DNA of 64,000 bases, taken from UBA2421 sp002343075 (GTDB lineage: Bacteria; Planctomycetota; Phycisphaerae; Tepidisphaerales; Tepidisphaeraceae). Positions within the stretch are counted from its first letter, which is position 1. Each line of letters opens with the position of its first letter. Positions 15,775 through 23,125 of the stretch are shown piece by piece. The stretch is from positions 1 to 64,000 of the forward strand of contig CALJLN010000042.1 in assembly GCA_937982565.1 (NCBI GenBank), read 5' to 3'. The translations under genes were made by a program, and so were the position numbers. The notes below the pieces were generated by a model. The model saw nothing but the letters and a program-made list of their open reading frames with translations, searched no databases and was not told where the DNA came from.

Positions 15775-17320
15775 ACACCCCGGCGGGGAGGGGCGTGTTG
15801 GCGTATCGACTGCTGGTTACGCGGATTCTTCTGTTCGGGTCGTCCGTCACCGGAATGAGCTTGCTTCCGAACATGATGACAACGAGCGTCACCACGTTCA
15901 CACCGAGCAGGAACAGCGCCATCTTGCCGCCGACGCGCATGTGCGCCCGGCCCTCAGGGCCCCACCACCACACCGCGAGCGTGGTCGCCAGCAGCAGCAG
16001 CAGGCTGATGGGGATCAGGGCGCGCCAACTCAGGTTCATCAGTTGATCAAACCGGAACCGGGGCAGGCTCCATCGAACCCACATAAACACAAAGAGGACA
16101 AACACAGCCTTGCCCATCACCACCGCGGCGCGAACGATGCAGACCAGGAGCGATTCGGTCAGGCTTGGAAACGCCGGATCCACCCCGCCGCTGAACGCGG
16201 GCCAGATTTTATCAACGAACGGCAGGTGCCACCCGCCAAAGAACAGTGCCGCACAGACGGCAGCGGTGGTCACCATGCCGGCATATTCGGCTAGGAAGAA
16301 CATGGCAAACCGCATCGAAGAGTATTCGGTGTGATACCCGCCGACCAGTTCGGCCTCGCACTCGGCAAGGTCAAACGGTGCCCGATTGGCCTCGGCATGA
16401 ATGCAGATAAGAAACATGATGAACGCCAGCGGATGCACGAACACGTTCCATGCAGGAATGACGCCGCCCCACATCCATGCCTGTCGATCCACGATGACAG
16501 ACAAGTCGAGCGTTCCGAACATCACCACGATAATCAGAATTGAGATCCCCAGGGGGATTTCGTAGCTCACCATGCTCGCAGTGGCGCGCAGCCCGCCGAG
16601 GAAGGAGAACTTGTTGTTGCTCGCCCACGCTCCCACCACCACGCCGTAAACAGCCAGCGACAGGGCTGCGAGAATGAGCAAAACGCCGATATCGAGCTTG
16701 GCGGGCTGAAAATCCCACCAGTAAGTGACATCCACGACAGTTTTCGCCGGTTCGAGCACCTCGCCGGAGGCACTTAACTCCGCCGCCTTGATGCGTGGCA
16801 CGAAGGGCAGGGGTTCGCCGGTTTTGGTGTCTTCCAAAACCAGCCGGGTGGCAATCGGAATCGCGTTCGCCGCGGCCATCTGAACCGCAGCAGGATCGTC
16901 CACGTTCACCGTGGCCGGAATCTCCACGGTGCCATGGCTTTGCTTTGTCCCGCCAAAGGGAACTGTCGCCACAGAGATGATGATCACAATGATCATGATC
17001 ATTGGTGCGATGGTGAACAGCACCTTGTCGACGTTTTTGGCGCGGTAGTCTTCCTTCAGCAGAAACTTCATCCCATCGGCGAGCGGCTGGCCGAGCCCGT
17101 ATAGCCCCTTCAGCCACGCCAGAAACGGCAGGCCGAAGTCAAAGCCGACCCGGTTAGGCCCGAGACGATCTTGTGCATACGACGCGACCTTTCGTTCCAG
17201 CAGGATGAGGTATGCAACCATTCCCAGCACAGAAAAATGGATGACCACCAGCAACGGCAGCCAGCCGGGAATGGTGCTGGTGAGGAAATCAATCGCTTTT
17301 TGAGGGTTGATATCTGGCAT
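15773..17320 (-). CDS. nuoH: NADH-quinone oxidoreductase subunit H with a long insert
   Basis: The 515-residue membrane subunit of complex I (ND1 homologue) that lines the quinone-binding chamber. Family motifs include E-R-K-V-x-x-x-x-Q-D-R-L-G-P-N-R-V-G (residues 42-59), the N-N-K-F-S-F-L-G-G-L-R-A-x-A-x-x-x-S-Y-E loop and the N-R-A-P-F-D-L-x-E-x-E-x-E-L-V-G-G-Y-x-x-E-Y-S stretch. Usual length is 320-430 residues; here residues ~125-207, between the second and third hydrophobic helices, form an extra ~80-residue hydrophilic region. The C-terminal tail is also extended by one helix. It is preceded on the minus strand by nuoG and a DcrB-like gene; other nuo genes are not in the window. Confidence 0.93.
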   Translation of the reverse strand: MPDINPQKAIDFLTSTIPGWLPLLVVIHFSVLGMVAYLILLERKVASYAQDRLGPNRVGFDFGLPFLAWLKGLYGLGQPLADGMKFLLKEDYRAKNVDKVLFTIAPMIMIIVIIISVATVPFGGTKQSHGTVEIPATVNVDDPAAVQMAAANAIPIATRLVLEDTKTGEPLPFVPRIKAAELSASGEVLEPAKTVVDVTYWWDFQPAKLDIGVLLILAALSLAVYGVVVGAWASNNKFSFLGGLRATASMVSYEIPLGISILIIVVMFGTLDLSVIVDRQAWMWGGVIPAWNVFVHPLAFIMFLICIHAEANRAPFDLAECEAELVGGYHTEYSSMRFAMFFLAEYAGMVTTAAVCAALFFGGWHLPFVDKIWPAFSGGVDPAFPSLTESLLVCIVRAAVVMGKAVFVLFVFMWVRWSLPRFRFDQLMNLSWRALIPISLLLLLATTLAVWWWGPEGRAHMRVGGKMALFLLGVNVVTLVVIMFGSKLIPVTDDPNRRIRVTSSRYANTPLPAGV

Positions 17321-17345
17321 TACTTTCTCTGTCTATTGCTTTATG

Positions 17346-17370
17346 CCCGCGGATGGACGCGGATAAGAGG
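17346..17370 (+). repeat. Dispersed repeat, left arm (GCGGATGGACGCGGATAA type)
   Basis: The words CGCGGATGGACGCGGATAAG and, in opposite orientation at 17468-17500, CTGCGTTCCTCCGCGTTC belong to one family of degenerate repeats, here arranged as an inverted pair about 100 bp apart. The arrangement could fold into an RNA stem between nuoH and the DcrB-like gene. Confidence 0.6.
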
Positions 17371-17467
17371 AAGGTTTTTGTTGGCGAATCAACAGTAAAC
17401 CCAAGTTCGTTTTAGACAATCTTCAGAACCAAGGTAACCTCGGATTCACATTCAATCCCTTTCTAAA

Positions 17468-17500
17468 TTCATCTGCGTTCCTCCGCGTTCATCTGCGGCT
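17468..17500 (-). repeat. Dispersed repeat, right arm
   Basis: Three degenerate units of the form TCATCTGCGTTC / CTCCGCGTTC / ATCTGCGGCT in tandem. The last unit overlaps the stop codon of the DcrB-like gene. It is the inverted partner of the repeat at 17346-17370. Confidence 0.6.
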
Positions 17501-18023
17501 ATTTCGATTCGATTTTTAACGACTCGATCATCGCCTGACCATACGGCTTCAACTGCTCAAATGTCGCCGGCGTGGCGTTGAGGGTGATGATGTACAGCTT
17601 TGTGTTCTTGACGACAAACCACTGCGTCGCACGGATCGGCGAAAACTGCGTTGACACTTCGCTGACAATTTTCCTGCCCGGAAGTCCGGCGATGCTCGCC
17701 TGGTCGTCGCTTTTCTCAACGTAGCCGGGAAGGCCCTGGGCAAGACCCGGCTTGATCGCATCGACCAGTTCGTTCACGTCAGCGGTCTGGTTCATTTCCA
17801 GGACCTTGATCGTGAACTCTTCCTGATACTTGTCCGACTCGCCGTCGAGCGGCGTAATAAATCGCGCGACAACCCCCGCCTGCTGTCCCTCGGCAGGCTG
17901 CCAATCTTTGGGATGCTGGATGCTGATACCGGATTCGGCGTGTTCAAACAGCGCCATTTCAGCGCGAGCGGCGGCCGGCGACAGAAGCGCTGCGAAAATG
18001 AGCGGGATCAGCCATTTCATCAC
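17499..18023 (-). CDS. Secreted DcrB/PsbP-like protein
   Basis: A 174-residue protein with a signal peptide (residues 1-21, ending A-A-R-A-E) and a single alpha/beta domain of the DcrB/PsbP-like (DUF1795-type) fold, recognised by I-S-I-Q-H-P-K-D-W near the start and the G-L-P-G-R-K-I-V-S and T-Q-W-F-V-V-K-N-T-K-L-Y-I-I-T strands. Its start overlaps the nuoG stop by 4 bp, so it is translated with complex I genes although it is not a known complex I subunit. It may assist assembly or be an unrelated passenger. Family assignment is by motif resemblance only. Confidence 0.7.
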   Translation of the reverse strand: MMKWLIPLIFAALLSPAAARAEMALFEHAESGISIQHPKDWQPAEGQQAGVVARFITPLDGESDKYQEEFTIKVLEMNQTADVNELVDAIKPGLAQGLPGYVEKSDDQASIAGLPGRKIVSEVSTQFSPIRATQWFVVKNTKLYIITLNATPATFEQLKPYGQAMIESLKIESK

Positions 18024-19615
18024 AGTTCTACAAACTCAAATGCCGGTTCGCCGGCCATCTCGACCTCGGTTGGCAGGACGGCCTGCACGAACGGCTCGCC
18101 AAGCGAAACCCGCACCGCGGCGGCGTCATACATGCCGGACCGGCCCAACAGCTTGTGAAACACCTTGCCCTCGACCCGCGCACCTTCCGGCGGGGGGACG
18201 GCGGCATCGAATGCCTGCATCGCACCCTGATAGTTTTCCCAGCACCCGGCCTTCTCCGCCCACGCCGCCCCAGGGAGCAGCACATCGGCGTTTCTCGTTA
18301 ACTCGTTCGGAAGAATGTCTTGAACGACCTTAAAACCACCCTTCAGCGGCGCGGGAAGCTCGGTCCCGATCCAGTCGCTTAGATATCCGCCGGCTATCCA
18401 GCCCGCCTTCGTCGCGCCGCTGGTGCTGGCGATAAATGTTGCAAAATCGACGGTTTTGCCGCCCAGAATCTGCATCACCCGCTCCACACCACGGCGGTTG
18501 GGGACCTTTTCGCCCTGGATGCGGAAAGTCTCGCTTCCATCCAGATAATTCATAAACACGTCATCATCGCCCCTCGGCACCGGCCCGAGCACCAGTGTTG
18601 CCTGCGGGTCGATTGAACGGATGAGCGTGCCGAGAAGATGCGCTTCTTCACAGGGCATCATCGGTGAAAGCACGGCATAGAGGCTGCCCTGACCATGATC
18701 GACCACGATTTGCTTTAGTTTGGCTACGGCGGTCTCGGCGGCGTCGTTAAAACTGCACGCTGTGGGCATACCCAGTTCGGTCTTCATGGCCTGGCGAAGC
18801 CTGTTTGGGGCGTTGACAGCTTTATATGCGTATCGCGTATCGTCGCTGATCCACCACTTATTTACTCCGCTGTTATAGCGCGGCTTGGTACGGTAGATCT
18901 TGCCGTCATTCCACTCAAGATAGATGTTCTCCCCGCCGGCGTCGACGGGGCTGATGCTGGGTGTGCGTTTAAGCAGCCACACGCGCTGCTGAAACAGAAA
19001 ATCTTTATCAAGCAGCGCACCGACGGGGCACAGGTCGACCACATTCCCGCTGAGCTTATTGTTGAGCGGCTTGCCCGGGAAAATGTCGATCTCTTCCTTG
19101 TGCCCCCTCCCGTCGACGTAAAGCTCGCTGGTCCCCGAGACTTCCCGGGTAAACCGCACGCAGCGGGTACACATGATGCACCGGTCGCTGTAGAGCAGCA
19201 CGTTCAGACCGACGTCTTTCTTGGGCTTCTTGGCCTTGTCTTCCTCGAACCGCGACTGGGCCCGGCCATATTCATACGAATAATCCTGCAGCAGACACTC
19301 GCCGGCCTGATCGCACACCGGGCAATCCAGCGGGTGATTCACCAGCAGATACTCCATTGTCTGCTTCTGATTGGCGACTGCCTTGGAAGAGTTGAAATGT
19401 ACCACCATCCCGTCGCGCACCTGCGTCTGGCAGGACGGGACGAGTTTCGGAATCCCCTCGACTTCGCAGAGGCAAATCCGGCACGATGCAACCACCGATA
19501 AACCCGGATGGTAGCAGTAGTAAGGACGCTCCAGACCGGCATCCAGACACGCCTGCAGGATGTTGGTGCGATCTTTGCACTCGATGTTTTTTCCGTCGAC
19601 CGTGATCTTGGGCAT
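18020..19615 (-). CDS. nuoG: NADH-quinone oxidoreductase subunit G (short form)
   Basis: A 531-residue iron-sulfur subunit of complex I. The N terminus is a [2Fe-2S] ferredoxin domain (Cys34, Cys45, Cys48, Cys62). Then comes the His-Cys3 [4Fe-4S] site H-P-L-D-C-P-V-C-D-Q-A-G-E-C (His94, Cys98, Cys101, Cys107) and the second [4Fe-4S] site C-I-M-C-T-R-C (146-152) with D-L-C-P-V-G-A-L (Cys196). The rest is a molybdopterin-oxidoreductase-like domain of about 300 residues, much shorter than the ~900-residue E. coli protein; no extra cluster motif is seen in it. The short form should still carry electrons to the quinone module. Confidence 0.93.
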   Translation of the reverse strand: MPKITVDGKNIECKDRTNILQACLDAGLERPYYCYHPGLSVVASCRICLCEVEGIPKLVPSCQTQVRDGMVVHFNSSKAVANQKQTMEYLLVNHPLDCPVCDQAGECLLQDYSYEYGRAQSRFEEDKAKKPKKDVGLNVLLYSDRCIMCTRCVRFTREVSGTSELYVDGRGHKEEIDIFPGKPLNNKLSGNVVDLCPVGALLDKDFLFQQRVWLLKRTPSISPVDAGGENIYLEWNDGKIYRTKPRYNSGVNKWWISDDTRYAYKAVNAPNRLRQAMKTELGMPTACSFNDAAETAVAKLKQIVVDHGQGSLYAVLSPMMPCEEAHLLGTLIRSIDPQATLVLGPVPRGDDDVFMNYLDGSETFRIQGEKVPNRRGVERVMQILGGKTVDFATFIASTSGATKAGWIAGGYLSDWIGTELPAPLKGGFKVVQDILPNELTRNADVLLPGAAWAEKAGCWENYQGAMQAFDAAVPPPEGARVEGKVFHKLLGRSGMYDAAAVRVSLGEPFVQAVLPTEVEMAGEPAFEFVEL

Positions 19616-19878
19616 AAGCGCGACGGATGGTAGCCGATGGGCCGGAAAACCCCAAACCTGCGCGCAGCAAAATCACCCCCGCAGGTGGCCTCCAGCGGGC
19701 GCTCCAATGCACATGCGGAGTGGCAGTTGGAGGCTTGCACTGATTATCTGACCTTGTCACAGAACTAATACTGACTGCTGGGAAGATGATTAATCTCTTA
19801 TGGAGTGGGGTCGATACCGGATTAAAGCCTCCGCTGCGCGCAGAGCATTACCGAACGGTTGGATTAGGAAGGAAACTT

Positions 19879-21006
19879 GTGAACGTCTTTCAATCGCAAT
19901 GGAACCCGGACACGGGCTGGAATCGAGCGGATTGTGGAAGCAGTGGGGCGCAACTTGTGCTGATGTTTGGCTCAACCGATGCGCTGTCGCGGCAAGAGCT
20001 GATCGCCGAGGTGCAGCAGTCGCATCCGGAGGCATATCTGCTGGGGTGCAGCACCGCCGGCGAAATCCTGGGAAATAAGGTGGCCGACGACTCCCTCACC
20101 GCGACCGCCTGCACGTTTGCTCACTCGCACATCCGCACTGCCGAAGTTGCGCTCGACCAATACCCCGACAGCGCCGCTGCCGGGGACGCGCTGGCGCGAC
20201 AGTTGCGTGTCGAAGGCCTGGCACACGTCTTCGTGCTGAGCGACGGGCTAAATGTGAATGGCACAACACTCGTGCAGGGGCTTGCGCGCGGGTTACCAGC
20301 AGGCGTTGCGGTAACCGGAGGCCTCGCGGGAGACGGCGCACGGTTCGCCCGTACGCTGCTCTGCGCCGGGGGGCAGGTTCGCAGCGGTGCTGTTGCCGCA
20401 GTCGGGTTTATCGGCGACCGGCTGCGCGTCGGCTACGGGAGCATGGGCGGGTGGGACACCTTTGGCCCCGAACGCATCGTCACCCGCTCCCGTGGCAACG
20501 TTCTGTTTGAACTCGACGGCCAATCAGCCTTGGAACTCTACAAGCGATACCTGGGCGAACACGCCGCCGGGCTCCCCGCCAGCGGGTTGCTGTTCCCGCT
20601 AAGCATCCGCGCCGACGCCAACTCTCCTTCGTTGGTCCGCACCATTCTCGGCACCAATGAAACCGACGGCAGCATGACTTTCGCCGGCGATATACCCGAG
20701 GGACACCGCGCCCAGCTCATGCGCGCGAATATGGAACGCTTAATCGACGGCGCACTCGGCGCCGCACAACACAGCGACTCCATCACCGGAGGCAAGTCGG
20801 AGCTGGGCATTTTGATTAGCTGCGTCGGCCGCAAGCTCGTCCTGCGGCAGCGCGTTGAGGAGGAAGTTGAGGCCGTCGCAGAAGTGCTAGGGCACACGCG
20901 GCTAAGTGGATTCTATTCCTACGGCGAGATCTCGCCCCGGATGCCGACCGCCCGGTGCGAACTCCATAACCAGACGATGACCATCACGACCCTGCGCGAA
21001 GTCTGA
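19879..21006 (+). CDS. FIST domain small-ligand sensor protein
   Basis: A FIST protein (F-box and intracellular signal transduction domain) of 375 residues, with the FIST N-domain (about 20-210, including L-L-G-C-S-T-A-G-E-I and V-T-G-G-L-A-G-D-G) and the FIST C-domain (about 210-365, including G-F-Y-S-Y-G-E-I-S-P). FIST domains are predicted to bind amino acids or similar ligands and usually feed signal-transduction proteins. The start is taken as GTG at 19879 because AGGAAGG lies six bases before it; an ATG at 19786 in the same frame has no ribosome-binding site and adds 31 unrelated residues. It is followed after 19 bp by the GGDEF-EAL gene. Confidence 0.85.
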   Translation: MNVFQSQWNPDTGWNRADCGSSGAQLVLMFGSTDALSRQELIAEVQQSHPEAYLLGCSTAGEILGNKVADDSLTATACTFAHSHIRTAEVALDQYPDSAAAGDALARQLRVEGLAHVFVLSDGLNVNGTTLVQGLARGLPAGVAVTGGLAGDGARFARTLLCAGGQVRSGAVAAVGFIGDRLRVGYGSMGGWDTFGPERIVTRSRGNVLFELDGQSALELYKRYLGEHAAGLPASGLLFPLSIRADANSPSLVRTILGTNETDGSMTFAGDIPEGHRAQLMRANMERLIDGALGAAQHSDSITGGKSELGILISCVGRKLVLRQRVEEEVEAVAEVLGHTRLSGFYSYGEISPRMPTARCELHNQTMTITTLREV

Positions 21007-21025
21007 TTGAACATGACTGACCGGA

Positions 21026-23056
21026 ATGCATAAACTTCTGGAGCGACAACTTCGCAGAGTCTTCGGTGCCGAACGGGATGTTTCCCCGGAATGCCGGGCG
21101 CTGCTGACGTTGATCGACGAAGCGTACGCCAGCTTCGACGCCGATCGCGCACTGGCCGAGCGGTCGATGGTCATTGCTTCGCAGGAGCTGACCGAACAGA
21201 ACGCGATGCTGCTCGATGCCAAGCAGGTCAGCGATGCGCTCTACCAGATTGGCCGCACGATCGCCGCCGAGCTGGACTTGTCTTCGCTGATGCAGTCGGT
21301 GACTGCTGAAGCTGCCCGGGCCACGCACGCAACTTGCGGCGGGTTCTTCGGCGAGGCGGTCACCCGCAGCGGCGCGCCGCAGCGACTGGTAGCCATGACC
21401 GGCAAACCTCCCCCGGCGGCGGTCGATCAACTGCAGGCGACCGCAGCCGAAGTATTCGGCGCGGTGGGCGGTCCCCGAACCCTGCGACAAGCCACCGCGG
21501 GACCGTCGCTGCCTCTTCAGAGCGTGCTGGCGTCGCCGGTGCGCAGCCGACGAGGGGAATATCTGGGTAGCCTGATCTTCGGTCACACCCAGCCGTCGCA
21601 TTTCACCGACCGCGACGAGCGACTGCTGCAAGGCATCGCATCACACACCGCCATCGCCATCGACAACGCCCGCCTTTATCAGGCGGCGCAGGATGCCAAC
21701 GAACAATTGCTCCGGCAGGCAACATACGACTCGCTGACCGGCCTGCCCAATCGCGTGCTGTTTCACGACCGGGTGGAGCGATGCCTCGAACGCGCCCGCC
21801 GGACACCGGGGCATTTCTTTGCCGTCATGTTTATCGACCTGGACCGGTTTAAGGTCGTCAATGACAGCCTCGGACACGCCGTTGGCGACCAACTGCTGGT
21901 CATGGTTTCTGAACGGCTCCGGCAGTGCCTTCGCGCCACTGACAGCGTGGCACGCGACCCGGCGGTCACGGTTGCCCGGCTCGGCGGTGATGAGTTCACC
22001 GTGCTGCTCGACAGCGTACGAACGCCTGAGGACACCGCTTTGGTAGCAAAACGCCTGATCGATTGCCTGACCGAGCCCATGCAGATTGGCCCGAACGAGG
22101 TGCAGGTTGGTGCGAGCATTGGTATCGCAGTGGGATCGCCGCAATACGAATCTGCCGAAGCCCTGCTGCGCGATGCCGATGCTGCGATGTATTCCGCCAA
22201 GACTTCGGGCCGATCGCGGTTTGTGATCTTCGACGCCAACATTCACCACAGTTTCCTGAACCGCGCTAAACTGGAGGCGGCGCTGCGTCATGCGGTTTCG
22301 CGCGGCGAGTTGCGGTTGTATTACCAGCCCATCATCTGCCTCAGCACGCGACAGATAGTCGGCTTTGAAGCGCTGGCGCGATGGCACCACAACCAGCGGA
22401 TCATCTGCCCGGGCGAATTCGTGCCGCTGGCGGAAGAAACGGGGATCATTCACGAGATTGGCCGATGGGTCACCGCTGAGGCTTGCCGGCAGCTCAAAGT
22501 GTGGCAATCGCGCCATCCACATTTGGCCGAACTGACGGTCAGCATCAATTTGTCGCGCAAACAGTTGATGAACCCGGGAATCGTCGACGAAGTTGTCGAC
22601 ATTGCGCGCGAGCACGAGGTTGAACCTCGACACCTTAAGTTAGAGATAACCGAATCGATGGTCATGTATGACCTCGATACGTCGATTGGTAAGTTGAACA
22701 GGTTTAAGTCACTGGGCTTCAGCGTGCAGATGGACGACTTCGGGTCGGGCTATTCCTCGCTGGGGCACCTGAACCGCTTTCCGCTGGATGGGCTGAAAAT
22801 CGACCGCAGCTTCATCGCCAACGTGGCCGGAAGGCGCGACTGTGCTGCGGTCTTGCAGGCGATTATCACCATGGCACACAATCTCGATGCACGGGTCATC
22901 GCCGAAGGCCTTGAGGAGCCTGAGCAGGTCGTGCTATTGCAGGTGCTGGATTGTGATTACGGCCAGGGGTTCTTTTTCTCCCAACCCCTCACTCCCGAAG
23001 CGGCGGAGACCTTTGCGTTAAGCCACTCCACCACCGTCGCCGCGGCAGCGGCGTGA
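21026..23056 (+). CDS. GAF-GGDEF-EAL cyclic-di-GMP enzyme
   Basis: A 676-residue cytoplasmic protein. Residues 30-68 are a coiled coil (E-L-T-E-Q-N-A-M-L-L-D-A-K), 70-215 a GAF-like sensor, 230-405 a GGDEF domain with intact R-L-G-G-D-E-F (320-324) and 410-670 an EAL domain with intact E-A-L (448-450), N-L-S-R-K-Q, I-T-E-S, D-D-F-G-S-G-Y-S-S-L and A-E-G-L-E. Both synthesis and hydrolysis of cyclic di-GMP are possible by motif; no RxxD inhibitory site precedes GGDEF. It is co-transcribed with the FIST gene, which presumably passes a ligand signal to it. No transmembrane segment. Confidence 0.93.
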   Translation: MHKLLERQLRRVFGAERDVSPECRALLTLIDEAYASFDADRALAERSMVIASQELTEQNAMLLDAKQVSDALYQIGRTIAAELDLSSLMQSVTAEAARATHATCGGFFGEAVTRSGAPQRLVAMTGKPPPAAVDQLQATAAEVFGAVGGPRTLRQATAGPSLPLQSVLASPVRSRRGEYLGSLIFGHTQPSHFTDRDERLLQGIASHTAIAIDNARLYQAAQDANEQLLRQATYDSLTGLPNRVLFHDRVERCLERARRTPGHFFAVMFIDLDRFKVVNDSLGHAVGDQLLVMVSERLRQCLRATDSVARDPAVTVARLGGDEFTVLLDSVRTPEDTALVAKRLIDCLTEPMQIGPNEVQVGASIGIAVGSPQYESAEALLRDADAAMYSAKTSGRSRFVIFDANIHHSFLNRAKLEAALRHAVSRGELRLYYQPIICLSTRQIVGFEALARWHHNQRIICPGEFVPLAEETGIIHEIGRWVTAEACRQLKVWQSRHPHLAELTVSINLSRKQLMNPGIVDEVVDIAREHEVEPRHLKLEITESMVMYDLDTSIGKLNRFKSLGFSVQMDDFGSGYSSLGHLNRFPLDGLKIDRSFIANVAGRRDCAAVLQAIITMAHNLDARVIAEGLEEPEQVVLLQVLDCDYGQGFFFSQPLTPEAAETFALSHSTTVAAAAA

Positions 23057-23125
23057 TCGGCATTTCCGCAACGGTTGGCTTTTTCCAACATGGGTCGAGG
23101 TTCGTTATCTTGAACCGCGCGCGAG

